The translations under genes were made by a program, and so were the position numbers. The notes under the pieces were generated by a model. The model had not been told where the DNA came from. It was given only the letters and a program-made list of their open reading frames with translations, and did not search any database. A DNA stretch of 30,358 bases from positions 1-30,358 of the forward strand of contig JBDHUJ010000020.1 in NCBI GenBank assembly GCA_039809105.1, given 5' to 3'. Positions 6,897 through 13,909 of the stretch are shown piece by piece. Positions within the stretch are counted from its first letter, which is position 1; every line of letters starts with the position of its first letter. Origin of the DNA: JBDHUJ01 sp039809105. Its GTDB lineage: Bacteria; Patescibacteriota; Saccharimonadia; Saccharimonadales; UBA4665.

Positions 6897-7310
6897 ATGT
6901 ACCACTATCGCAAAAACAGCAAAATCTACGAAAATTTTCCGGAACCGGTAAGCTGTCCCTTTTGCGACCCGTCACAACTGAGCGATATTGTCCGTGAAAC
7001 TGAATACGCGTATGTGGTGCCGAACCGGACGTTCTACGACCTCTGGGAATTGCAGCAGGTGACCGACCATCTGCTGGTGGTGCCGAAACTGCATGTGTAT
7101 TCGCTTGCGGAACTGCCGGATGCGGCCAAACTGGATATAATAAACCTCATCGGTGAATACGAACAGGGTGACTACAATGTCTATGCTCGGGCCGTTACCA
7201 ACCCGACCCGCTCAATCGCGCACCAGCACACGCATCTTATAAAAGCCGACCAACATCCGGCTCGTGCCCTGCTGCATGTGCGGCGCCCATACCTCACTAT
7301 CAAACTCTGA
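6897..7310 (+). CDS. HIT-family nucleotide hydrolase/transferase
   Basis: A 137-aa histidine-triad protein. An N-terminal C20-P-F-C23 knuckle resembles the zinc-binding start of many HIT and GalT-like proteins. DHLLVVPKLHVYSLAEL (57-73) is the typical central strand, and SIAHQHTHLIK (106-116) carries the triad H109-x-H111-x-H113, with H111 the expected nucleophile. HIT enzymes act on nucleoside phosphoramidates, dinucleoside polyphosphates or AMP-conjugates; the exact substrate cannot be told. The spacing before the triad (NVYARAVTNPTRSIAHQHTHLI) resembles a subgroup common in small-genome bacteria (impression, not searched). Confidence 0.85.
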   Translation: MYHYRKNSKIYENFPEPVSCPFCDPSQLSDIVRETEYAYVVPNRTFYDLWELQQVTDHLLVVPKLHVYSLAELPDAAKLDIINLIGEYEQGDYNVYARAVTNPTRSIAHQHTHLIKADQHPARALLHVRRPYLTIKL

Positions 7311-7318
7311 TGCAGAAA

Positions 7319-7336
7319 CTGTAAGCCTGCTTACAG
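7319..7336. repeat. Short perfect hairpin
   Basis: CTGTAAGC-CT-GCTTACAG, an 8-bp stem nine bases after the HIT stop codon. No T-run follows, so it is a weak terminator at best. A TATTAT and a GGAGCG precede the next ATG. Confidence 0.6.
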
Positions 7337-7385
7337 CGAATCTCCAGCGCGGCTTTATTATCAGGCATATAAACGGAGCGACGGT

Positions 7386-8633
7386 ATGACTCGACTGAAA
7401 GCACTTCTCATAAGTTTACTGGTGGCACTGCCTCTGTTCGGCTGGGTGGCTGTGGCCCACGCCCAAAGTTTCCGGAGCGGCAGCGAAATAACAGTGTCTT
7501 CCGGCCAGGTGGTAAACAGCAGCCTGTATGCCAGTGGTAACACTATCGATATCGCGGGAGTGGTAAACGGCGACATATACTGTGCCGGCCAGAACGTGGT
7601 GGTTAGCGGTACGGTGGACGGCGATGTCATATGTGCCGGCCAGAACGTGACAGTTTCCGGGACGGTACGCGGCAGCGTGCGCCTGGCGGGCCAGACGGTG
7701 ACCGTCAGCGGACGAGTAACCGGCAGCGCGTCGTTGGCGGGCCAGACGGTGACCGTGCCGTCGAAAGGAAGTATCGGCAGAGACGTTGGGATTATGGCCA
7801 GCACGACGACGCTGAGCGGCGAGGTTGGGCGCGACGTGGCGTTTGCGGGTGAAGGCCTGACGGTTTCGGGTACCGTGGGGCGGAATGTGCAGGCCCGGCT
7901 AGACCAACTGACGCTGGCGGACGGTGCGCAGGTGGGTGGCAACGTGGCCTATACCAGTGCCAATAAGGTGCAGCAAGCTGCTTCAGCACAGGTTGCGGGT
8001 ACGGTCGTGCAGACACAGCCGCCGGTTTCGAGCCCCGTGTGGGCGGTGTCGTTTATCGCCGGCTTGTGGCTATTTATAATTTACCTGTTCTTTGCGTTGC
8101 TGCTCGTAGCATTAGTACTGGTGTTGGTGTGGCCGCAGGTGTTCCACCAGGCAACCGGCTACGCCCGGCGCCACATGGGGAAGACGTTCCTGGTCGGGTT
8201 GGTTGCCAGTATCGTAGTGCCGGCGGTGTTGCTGGTACTGGTCTTTACGGTTATCGGCATACCACTGGCGCTGTTCGCTGGGCTGGTGTGGGTGCTGGTA
8301 ACACTGCTGGCGTGGCCCTTCGCGGGTTACTTGCTGGGCAGGCTGGTGCTACGGCGAAGCACAAACGCTATCGTCATCATGCTGACGGGTACTGCGCTTT
8401 TGCTGGTTATTTCTCTGATTCCGTTCGTCGGGCCATTGGTCGCGCTGGTTGGGTTCTGGTTCGGCCTGGGTACGCTTATTTTGCGCCTGGTGCACGGCGA
8501 GCGTCCGTACTATCGGGTGGCTGCCGACACCGATGACATGGCCGTGGCGACGAGCCAGCCCGAACCGGTCGCCGAACCGGCTACCCGGCCGGCAGTGCGC
8601 AAAAAGTCTGCCAAAAACCAGGCTAAGAAGTAA
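7386..8633 (+). CDS. Secreted beta-repeat (polymer-forming/bactofilin-like) membrane protein
   Basis: A 415-aa protein. Residues 1-26 are a signal peptide ending AHA before QSF. Residues about 35-205 are short repeats with consensus G-x-V-x-G-D/S-V-x-x-A-G-Q-x-V-x-V-S-G (GQNVVVSGTVDGDVICAG, GQTVTVSGRVTGSASLAG and others), the pattern of bactofilin/polymer-forming beta-helices. Residues about 215-375 contain four to five hydrophobic helices, and the C-terminus is cytoplasmic, lysine-rich and Pro/Ala-rich (ending KKSAKNQAKK). The layout, an external beta-helix on a helical membrane module, matches DUF-type polymer-forming proteins of unknown function, perhaps envelope-structural. GGAGCG before ATG 7386 may be the ribosome site. 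Confidence 0.75.
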   Translation: MTRLKALLISLLVALPLFGWVAVAHAQSFRSGSEITVSSGQVVNSSLYASGNTIDIAGVVNGDIYCAGQNVVVSGTVDGDVICAGQNVTVSGTVRGSVRLAGQTVTVSGRVTGSASLAGQTVTVPSKGSIGRDVGIMASTTTLSGEVGRDVAFAGEGLTVSGTVGRNVQARLDQLTLADGAQVGGNVAYTSANKVQQAASAQVAGTVVQTQPPVSSPVWAVSFIAGLWLFIIYLFFALLLVALVLVLVWPQVFHQATGYARRHMGKTFLVGLVASIVVPAVLLVLVFTVIGIPLALFAGLVWVLVTLLAWPFAGYLLGRLVLRRSTNAIVIMLTGTALLLVISLIPFVGPLVALVGFWFGLGTLILRLVHGERPYYRVAADTDDMAVATSQPEPVAEPATRPAVRKKSAKNQAKK

Positions 8634-8644
8634 CTCTGCCACGA

Positions 8645-8754
8645 TATGATTTCGGCTTATCCGGCCGGAACCGTTCCATTCTCCAGGGAGACCTGTCTCA
8701 AATTCAGTTCAAGACAGGCTGGGAGGTGTAGGTTCCTCCCTAATCTATTCCGGC
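8645..8754 (+). ncRNA. Candidate structured leader RNA (multi-stem junction) upstream of the two-component genes
   Basis: A closing stem GCCGGAA/TTCCGGC (8664-8670 with 8748-8754) encloses CCTGTCT/AGACAGG (8692-8698 with 8712-8718) and GGGAGG/CCTCCC (8721-8726 with 8735-8740). A small TCTC/GAGA (8680-8683 with 8688-8691) may add a fourth arm. GGAA/TTCC (8667-8677) offers an alternative fold that breaks the closing stem. A TATGAT (8645-8650) could start transcription just in front. The geometry recalls a riboswitch aptamer, but no known class is recognised. The response regulator starts 65 bases further on. Confidence 0.4.
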
Positions 8755-8818
8755 TTTGCACCGCGCCAGGAAGAGTAGTACTATAAACGTAACCGCATAT
8801 AAACATAAAGGCGAAAAC

Positions 8819-9256
8819 GTGACAGAAGCTGGCAAGCCCACCGTGTTGATAATCGACGATGATGAGACTATCGGCGCCGCTATGTCGCGCGCCCTGAGCT
8901 TGGCAGGGTATGAAGTTGCGACTGCCACCACGGGAAAAACTGGGCTGGAGCAGGCGTTCGCGACACAGCCTGACTTGATAATCCTGGATTACACTATTCC
9001 CGGCACTGACGGACTACAAATACTAGACAAACTCCGGGCCGATATGTGGGGGCATGGCGCCAAAGTCATCTTTGCGAGCAATTTGTACGATGTCGGTGTG
9101 GTGAACGAGGCCATGCGTCTCGGGGTGACGGACTATGTTATGAAAACGGATTTATCGATTGACCAATTCGTGGCGCTCGTCGGCAAATACGTGAAACCAC
9201 CCGCACAAGCTGCCGCTGTGCCTCCGGCCGAACCACACCATGAGCAAACGAACTGA
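8819..9256 (+). CDS. Single-domain response regulator (CheY-like receiver)
   Basis: A 145-aa receiver domain without a DNA-binding output. It has the acidic pocket D13-D14-D15 in VLIIDDDE, the phospho-acceptor D57 in PDLIILDYTIPGTDGL, S87 in the switch position and the conserved K109 in DYVMKTD. A Pro/Ala-rich tail ends the protein. The GTG at 8819, with AAAGGCG upstream, is preferred to TTG at 8756: homology begins only after it, and the upstream part would overlap the structured leader. It overlaps the kinase gene by 17 bases, so the two are co-translated partners. With no output domain it must act by protein contact or as a phosphorelay intermediate. Confidence 0.9.
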   Translation: MTEAGKPTVLIIDDDETIGAAMSRALSLAGYEVATATTGKTGLEQAFATQPDLIILDYTIPGTDGLQILDKLRADMWGHGAKVIFASNLYDVGVVNEAMRLGVTDYVMKTDLSIDQFVALVGKYVKPPAQAAAVPPAEPHHEQTN

Positions 9257-10631
9257 CCCCTCTTTTATAGCCCACGCCGAACGTTCAGGAGTTGCGCTGT
9301 GGGTCAGGTTGCTGCTGATACTGGTGGCGGGTGTGCTCGCCGGTTTGGCCAGTTTGGCTGCCGTGAACCGCCTGTATCGCAACAACTTGCAGTCGCAGGC
9401 CAGCGCAGTCGCCAGCGTACTGGACGCCGGTATGGTGCAGAGTTTGGCAACGCCGAAGGCACGTGATTTCGACAAGAACTACGCATATCTGAAGCAGAAG
9501 CTGACTGCGGCAAAGCAGGGTATCGGTAATGTCCGGTTCGTATATCTTATGGCGCGTGATAAGACGGGAGCCGTCTACTTCCTGGTGGATTCCGAAAAAG
9601 AAGGGAGCTCGGGGTATTCGCCGAACGGGCAGGCGTACCCGGAGGCGAGCGCCAAGCTCCGTGCCAGCTTCGTGGATGGCAAGCCGTTTGTCGAAGGGCC
9701 AGTGAAGGACCACTGGGGAACGTGGCTGTCGGCATTGGCGCCCGTTCGCGATACGGGTTCGGCGCCGGTGGCGATGCTGGGTGTCGATGTGCCGGCTTCG
9801 TCGTACTGGGCGGTGCAACTACTGGTCGGCGGCACGCCGGTGGTTATAGCGGTACTGGCGGGTGTGGTCGTGTACACCACCGAAGCGCTGCGCCGGAAAC
9901 GACAGGAAGCGCTCCGCATGCGTTCCGAGCTGGTTTCCATAGCCTCGCACGAACTGCGGTCACCGCTGGCGGGTCTGCGCTGGAGCCAAGAACTGATGAT
10001 GGGGTACCCGCTCGACGAAAAGGCCAAAAAATCACTCGAAATCATGCACAACAGTACTGTGAAACTGCAAGAAAGCATCGAAGATGTGCTGCAGCTGGCC
10101 AACTTGCAGTCCAGTACGCACCACAAGCTTGACCTCACGGATGTCGATATGAGCAAGCTGCTGGACGATGTCTTTTCGGTGCAGCAGCCGGTAGCAGATG
10201 AACGCCATATAACGCTGGTTCGCGGCAACGATTGGCCGCCCTCGCTTACGCTGCGGCTGGATGAACGGCGGATGAAGCGGGTGTTCAACAACCTGGTGAG
10301 CAATGCCATAAAGTATGGCAAAGCAAACACCGCGGTCACGCTCGGATACCAGGCGGCGCGCGACAAACACATCATATCGGTCAGCGACCACGGCATCGGC
10401 ATACCGAAAACCGACCAGGAAAGAGTTTTCAGCGGGTTCTACCGTGCGGACAATGCCCGGCGGGCTTCCGTAGATGGAACCGGCATGGGATTATACCTTT
10501 CGCGGGCTATTGTGCAGCAGCATGGGGGCGCTTTGTGGCTGGACAGCAGCGAACAAGCCGGCACTACCGTGTATGTGTCGCTGCCGCTGGCAACACCTCC
10601 GCTCGATACCGTAGCTACTAATGGTCGATAA
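9240..10631 (+). CDS. Sensor histidine kinase with extracellular Cache-like domain
   Basis: A 463-aa membrane kinase. TM1 is at about 19-42 and the extracellular sensor at 43-193, with Cache/CHASE-like features (NVRFVYLMARDKTGAVYFLVD and LAPVRDTGSAPVAMLGVDV). TM2 is at about 194-214. The HisKA domain carries phospho-acceptor H237 in SIASHELRSPLAGLRW. The ATPase has the N box FNNLVSNAIKYG (349-360), G1 DHGIGIP (383-389) and G2 GTGMGLYLSRAI (413-424). It phosphorylates the response regulator encoded upstream, which it overlaps. The ligand cannot be told from sequence. Its 3' end overlaps a small ORF on the opposite strand by 14 bases. Confidence 0.93.
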   Translation: MSKRTDPSFIAHAERSGVALWVRLLLILVAGVLAGLASLAAVNRLYRNNLQSQASAVASVLDAGMVQSLATPKARDFDKNYAYLKQKLTAAKQGIGNVRFVYLMARDKTGAVYFLVDSEKEGSSGYSPNGQAYPEASAKLRASFVDGKPFVEGPVKDHWGTWLSALAPVRDTGSAPVAMLGVDVPASSYWAVQLLVGGTPVVIAVLAGVVVYTTEALRRKRQEALRMRSELVSIASHELRSPLAGLRWSQELMMGYPLDEKAKKSLEIMHNSTVKLQESIEDVLQLANLQSSTHHKLDLTDVDMSKLLDDVFSVQQPVADERHITLVRGNDWPPSLTLRLDERRMKRVFNNLVSNAIKYGKANTAVTLGYQAARDKHIISVSDHGIGIPKTDQERVFSGFYRADNARRASVDGTGMGLYLSRAIVQQHGGALWLDSSEQAGTTVYVSLPLATPPLDTVATNGR

Positions 10632-10728
10632 TCATCCGCAGCTCTGACCATTGGGCGCGGCCCTCTGCGTCCATAGCGTTGAACTCTTCTTCAGCCACCT
10701 GTTCCCAACTCTTCTTGACTGTAGTCAT
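10618..10728 (-). CDS. Small 36-residue acidic protein
   Basis: A short minus-strand ORF starting MTTVKKSWEQVAEEEFNAMD and ending RMIIDH. It is preceded by a good ribosome site, AAAGGAG, 6 bases before the ATG at 10728. The protein is hydrophilic, mostly acidic and likely helical, with no transmembrane segment. Its last 14 bases overlap the histidine kinase stop on the other strand. I recognise no family. The strong Shine-Dalgarno and the plausible amino-acid composition argue that it is real. Its position, antisense to the kinase 3' end, could also make its transcript regulatory. Confidence 0.5.
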   Translation of the reverse strand: MTTVKKSWEQVAEEEFNAMDAEGRAQWSELRMIIDH

Positions 10729-11217
10729 AGTACTCCTTTGTTACCAATTACAGCGTAGCGCGTCAGCTGTAAATCGGCTATAAAATACCTTACTTTATAG
10801 ATAAGGGAAGGGCTCGCCCTTCCCACTTTCTTTTGAAATGAATTCAAAAGAAAGCTCCCATCCCCTAAAGTTCGGGCTTACGCCCTTGTTCGCTGCGCTC
10901 AGTAGTCTCCCTCCCACATCCTGCGGGCCTGGAACTTACCTGACTTGCAGCACGGCTCCAAATCAGTAAGGTCCCCTTGCGCAGTACCACTGGTACTGCT
11001 CACCCTGAAGCTCGGCTATCGCCTCGTTCGCTGGCGCTCAATGGAGATGCTTGGGGTAGGGTAGCTATATGTCGGGTCGGGGTTGCGTATGACATACGTC
11101 ACGCTTTCGCAGTGAGATTTTTTACTTACCATAGGCCATGGACGCGGTACTATACATGTGGAAACGGAGTTTCCATGAAAAGGTCCGAGGCTACGGGCCT
11201 TTTAAAATGGGAGCGAA
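10729..11217. other. Intergenic region with hairpins and no credible gene
   Basis: Perfect hairpins include GGGAAGGGC-TC-GCCCTTCCC (about 10804-10823), CTTTCTTTTGAA/TTCAAAAGAAAG (about 10827-10855), GCAGTACC-ACT-GGTACTGC (about 10980-10998), GGAAAC-GGA-GTTTCC (11160-11174) and AAAAGGTCCG/CGGGCCTTTT (11178-11203, one G-T pair). A TACTATACA at 11148-11156 could be a promoter directly in front of the last two. ORFs read through here have no protein-like pattern. Confidence 0.6.
11178..11203. terminator. Terminator-like hairpin, both strands
   Basis: AAAAGGTCCG pairs with CGGGCCTTTT around AGGCTA, giving U-rich 3' flanks in either direction. It could terminate the minus-strand Fur-family transcript or a short plus-strand RNA started near 11158. 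Confidence 0.5.
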
Positions 11218-11218
11218 A

Positions 11219-11354
11219 GCAAGCAGGGCAAAGGGCAAAGTCTGTCTGTGCGGCTTGTGTCCAGGCTCCAGTGTCAGTGCTTGAGGATGCGTAAAGCTTA
11301 CGAATTACTAGGGACGAACTTTGCCCTTTGCCCTTTGCCCTTTGCCCTGCTTGC
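11219..11354. repeat. 22-bp inverted repeat with CTTTGCC heptamer tandem repeats
   Basis: The arm 11219-11240 (GCAAGCAGGGCAAAGG followed by GCAAAG) is exactly complementary to 11333-11354, enclosing 92 bases. Four perfect CTTTGCC heptamers run from 11319 to 11346; the left arm has about two on the complement. The element ends four bases from the stop of the Fur-family gene, so it lies in its 3' UTR. It looks like a small non-autonomous element with expandable termini. Confidence 0.75.
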
Positions 11355-11357
11355 TGC

Positions 11358-11780
11358 TTACTCTCTTGTGGCACACGCAGCGCAGAGGCCCTGCAACTCG
11401 AGTTGGTGGCGCTGCATATGGAAGCCATGCCCACGCGCCAGGCGGAGCAGCTCCTGCTCGAGCAGGGCGTCTTCGGGCAATGGCAGGGAAATACCACAGC
11501 GCAAGCAGGTGGCGTGATGGTGGTGGTCATGGAACAGGCCGCTCAGCTCCAGCCGGTATTTCCACCCTGTCTGGAGGCGTTCGACGATGCCCAGGTCTTC
11601 AAAAAGTCCCACCGTCCGATACACGGTAGCCCGGTCGATGTCCTTGCAGCGGCCGACCAATTCGTGCATGGTCAGTGGCCCGGAACCCTGCATGGCGTGA
11701 AAGACCGTCAAGCGCGGCTCGGTGAGACTGCATCCGGCTTGGGCTAAGTAGTCAGTGAAGGCTTCGGTCTGAGAGGACAT
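11358..11780 (-). CDS. Fur-family metal-responsive repressor (Zur-like by context)
   Basis: A 140-aa protein. A winged helix lies at about 5-75, with recognition region DRATVYRTVGLFEDLGIVERL (49-69). The dimerisation/metal domain follows with HDHHHH (84-89), C92-x2-C95 and C133-x2-C136, the paired CxxC structural zinc site of Fur/Zur/PerR proteins. It is transcribed divergently from a ZIP-family metal transporter, which it probably represses when metal is sufficient. Zn2+ is the most likely signal (inference); Mn2+ or Fe2+ cannot be excluded. The ATG at 11780 is 7 bases downstream of a -10 hexamer, so the mRNA is predicted leaderless and the gene autoregulated through the shared operator. Confidence 0.9.
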   Translation of the reverse strand: MSSQTEAFTDYLAQAGCSLTEPRLTVFHAMQGSGPLTMHELVGRCKDIDRATVYRTVGLFEDLGIVERLQTGWKYRLELSGLFHDHHHHATCLRCGISLPLPEDALLEQELLRLARGHGFHMQRHQLELQGLCAACATRE

Positions 11781-11787
11781 TGTTGCA

Positions 11788-11841
11788 ATAGTAGCATTTT
11801 TTGCGACACATTTGCAAAAAAAGATAGTGCCACGCTACTAT
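11788..11841. promoter_or_regulatory. Divergent leaderless promoters flanking a candidate metal-regulator operator
   Basis: GCTACTAT occurs on both strands as an exact inverted pair (11788-11795 minus, 11834-11841 plus). Its TACTAT is the -10 of the regulator gene (7 bases from ATG 11780) and of the transporter gene (6 bases from ATG 11848). Between them is the dyad TTTTTTGC (11797-11804), 9 bases, GCAAAAAA (11814-11821), a likely operator. A second dyad GATAGT/ACTATC (11823-11842) overlaps the transporter -10. Confidence 0.6.
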
Positions 11842-11847
11842 CTTTGT

Positions 11848-12576
11848 ATGATTATTCTTCTTTTGACCATTGCTGCAGCGCTGGCAGCGCTGGCGGGCGG
11901 CTACGTAGCGATAAGGAGCAAAAAACATCTGCATGCCGCTATGGCGCTTACCTCCGGCCTGGTGCTCGGGCTCGTCGCGTTCGACCTATTGCCGGAAATC
12001 TTCGAAGGTGTCGAGGCGAACCACTTGAATCCGGTGCTGCCGATGGTGCTCTTTACGGCCGGCTTTCTGGTATTCCACGGTGTTGAAAAATTCATCCTGG
12101 TGCACGAGGGCGCCGAGGACGAATACGGCCCGCACCACCATCCGAAACTGGGCGTGGCGCGAGCCCTGGCGCTGGCTGGACATAGCTTTTTGGACGGCTT
12201 GAGCATCGGCGTGGCGTTCCAGGCGAGCACGGCGGTGGGTGTCGCGGTGGCGCTGGCCGTCATCGGTCACCGGTTCGCGGACGGGTTCGACACGGCCAAC
12301 TTTATGCTGCTGAACCGCAATAGCCCGCGCAGTATCCGGAACCTGCTCGCGATAGTGGTGCTGATGCCGGTGTTGGGCGGCCTGCTGAGCCTGGTCGTCT
12401 CGCTTCCGGAAGCGGCACTCGTAGCCTATCTGGGATTCTTCGCCGGACTGCTGATGTATATCGCCGCCAGCAACATCTTGCCGCAGGCGCATGACGACGC
12501 GGTGTCGTCGTACCGGACTGTCGGACTGACTGTAGTCGGCGTGGTCTTCATGTTCCTCATCACCCGGTTCATTTAA
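11848..12576 (+). CDS. ZIP-family divalent metal transporter
   Basis: A 242-aa protein with eight predicted transmembrane helices and a histidine-rich loop (GPHHHPK, 95-101) between TM3 and TM4. TM4 carries the ZIP metal site AGHSFLDGLSIG (H112, D116) and TM5 carries GHRFADGFD (H141, D145). It imports Zn2+ or a related divalent cation. The ATG at 11848 places the first helix at the N-terminus and sits 6 bases after TACTAT; an in-frame start at 11812 would lie inside the operator. It is divergent from a Fur-family repressor, forming a self-contained uptake/regulation unit. Confidence 0.9.
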   Translation: MIILLLTIAAALAALAGGYVAIRSKKHLHAAMALTSGLVLGLVAFDLLPEIFEGVEANHLNPVLPMVLFTAGFLVFHGVEKFILVHEGAEDEYGPHHHPKLGVARALALAGHSFLDGLSIGVAFQASTAVGVAVALAVIGHRFADGFDTANFMLLNRNSPRSIRNLLAIVVLMPVLGGLLSLVVSLPEAALVAYLGFFAGLLMYIAASNILPQAHDDAVSSYRTVGLTVVGVVFMFLITRFI

Positions 12577-12593
12577 CCAATTTGCAGGTATCG

Positions 12594-12655
12594 ATTAGCA
12601 TGTGGCAGAGTTGGCACAGTTCCATCTGCCCTTTGCAATATGACAATCTGCTAAT
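12594..12655 (+). other. Nested stem-loop after the ZIP gene
   Basis: ATTAGCA (12594-12600) pairs with TGCTAAT (12649-12655) and, inside, GGCAGA (12604-12609) with TCTGCC (12625-12630). TTTGCA also occurs just outside the left arm and inside the right. It could be a 3' UTR structure; there is no T-run. Confidence 0.45.
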
Positions 12656-12686
12656 TCTTCGTTACTTGTCGTCTGCTCCCTGCTCA

Positions 12687-12791
12687 CTGACCCACACTCA
12701 CTTTTCTGACGCCAGGGGTGCTCCGCCAGTCGCTATCGCTCCTGCCTCCGCGGGGCGACCCCTGTCTTACAAAAAAGTGAGTGTGGGTCAG
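12687..12791. repeat. 105-bp element with 19-bp perfect terminal inverted repeats
   Basis: CTGACCCACACTCACTTTT (12687-12705) is exactly complementary to 12773-12791. Inside, CAGGGGT (12713-12719) pairs with ACCCCTG (12758-12764). Nothing inside looks coding. The single long foldback with matching ends is typical of a MITE-like or structured intergenic element. It ends 45 bases before the rmuC start. Confidence 0.75.
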
Positions 12792-12817
12792 CCCTGCTCA
12801 ATTTCGTGCCTGACAAA

Positions 12818-12826
12818 TGGTATAAT
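12818..12826 (+). promoter_or_regulatory. Extended -10 promoter, near-leaderless start of rmuC
   Basis: TGgTATAAT with hexamer 12821-12826, 9 bases before the ATG at 12836. No convincing -35, no ribosome site between. Confidence 0.65.
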
Positions 12827-12835
12827 TGAAGGCAT

Positions 12836-13909
12836 ATGCTTATCGCGGTGATTGTGTTGGGTGTGATGGTACTAGTGCTGCTGGTGCTGTTTGTTCGGGG
12901 TCAAAAACCGGCGAACGACACGCAGTCGGCAGTGCTGCTCAAAGAAGATTTGAAATCGCTCAGCGACGACATAACGAAGCTGAAAGACGGCCTGCAAGGC
13001 CAGATTACCGACCGGCTCGACAAGAACCAGGAACTGATGCGTGAAAGCATTCAGAAACAGTTCAGCGCTAGCAGCAAGCTCATCGCCGACGTCACCGAAC
13101 GGCTGACGAAGCTCGACGACACGAACAAACGCGTGGTGGACGTCGCCGGCGAACTCCGTACCCTGCAGAACGTGCTGCAAAACCCCAAGCAGCGCGGTGT
13201 GCTCGGCGAATACTACCTGAACCAAGTGCTCGAAAACGTGCTGCCACCCGACCGGTTCAAGCTGCAGTACAAATTCAAAGACGGCGAAATCGTCGACGCG
13301 GTAGTGGTGCTCGAAAAGGGCAAGATTCTGCCGGTCGACAGCAAGTTCTCCTTAGAAAACTACAACCGGCTGGTGGAATCGACCAATAAAGCCGAGCAGG
13401 AAACCCTGGCGAAAGCATTCAAAGCCGACCTGAAAGGCCGTATAGACGAGACAAGCAAATACATCCGCCCGAGCGAGAGCACTATGGACTACGCCTTCAT
13501 GTTCATCCCAAGCGAGGCGATTTACTACGACCTGCTAGTGAACAAAGTCGGCGTCACCAACACCTCCGCGCGTGACCTTATAGAGTACGCGTTTCGCGAG
13601 AAGAACGTTATAATTGTAAGTCCTACAACATTTATGGCGTACTTGCAGACGGTCTTGCAGGGACTCAGAAGCCTGCAGATAGAAGAGCAGGCCAAAGAAA
13701 TCCAGCAGCGCGTCGGCGAGCTGGGCCGGCATATTGCGGCGTACGAGACCTTCATGCAGAAGCTGGGCGGCTCGCTCGGCACGACGGTGAACCATTACAA
13801 CGCCGCGCACAAAGAATTGAAGAAGATAGATAAAGATGTGGTAAAGATTGCTGACGCGAGTCCGTCGGTGGAACCGCTGCTGCTGGAGAGGCCCGCCCAG
13901 GATGAATAG
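12836..13909 (+). CDS. rmuC: RmuC-family DNA recombination/repair protein
   Basis: A 357-aa protein. An N-terminal membrane anchor (2-20) is followed by a coiled coil (about 35-115). The RmuC nuclease-like domain runs from about 115 to 330: QRGVLGEYYLNQVLENVLPP, then EIVDAVVVLEKGKILPVDSKFSLENYNRL (the D-x15-D-x-K restriction-endonuclease-like core), then DYAFMFIPSEAIYY and NVIIVSPTTFMAYLQTV. RmuC proteins limit rearrangements at inverted repeats in E. coli and have been linked to mobile-element defence, which is notable next to an intergenic region rich in inverted repeats. It is the first gene of a three-gene overlapping unit. Confident family assignment; mechanism not established. Confidence 0.92.
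   Translation: MLIAVIVLGVMVLVLLVLFVRGQKPANDTQSAVLLKEDLKSLSDDITKLKDGLQGQITDRLDKNQELMRESIQKQFSASSKLIADVTERLTKLDDTNKRVVDVAGELRTLQNVLQNPKQRGVLGEYYLNQVLENVLPPDRFKLQYKFKDGEIVDAVVVLEKGKILPVDSKFSLENYNRLVESTNKAEQETLAKAFKADLKGRIDETSKYIRPSESTMDYAFMFIPSEAIYYDLLVNKVGVTNTSARDLIEYAFREKNVIIVSPTTFMAYLQTVLQGLRSLQIEEQAKEIQQRVGELGRHIAAYETFMQKLGGSLGTTVNHYNAAHKELKKIDKDVVKIADASPSVEPLLLERPAQDE

Noticed and set aside
8664..8754. Class II tRNA (7-bp acceptor-like stem, about 91 nt)
   Set aside because: No TTCRA T-loop next to the 3' arm, no proper T-stem abutting the closing stem, and no CCA or matching anticodon-loop geometry.
10977..11294. 105-aa plus-strand ORF
   Set aside because: Crosses several hairpins and the inverted-repeat arm, begins at TTG without a ribosome site, and has no protein-like pattern.
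11319..11346. CRISPR-like array from CTTTGCC repeats
   Set aside because: Seven-base units are directly tandem with no spacers, and no cas genes are present.
12582..12851. 89-aa ORF between the ZIP gene and rmuC
   Set aside because: Lies across the nested stem-loop and the 105-bp foldback; translation shows no recognisable domain and it overlaps the rmuC promoter and start.
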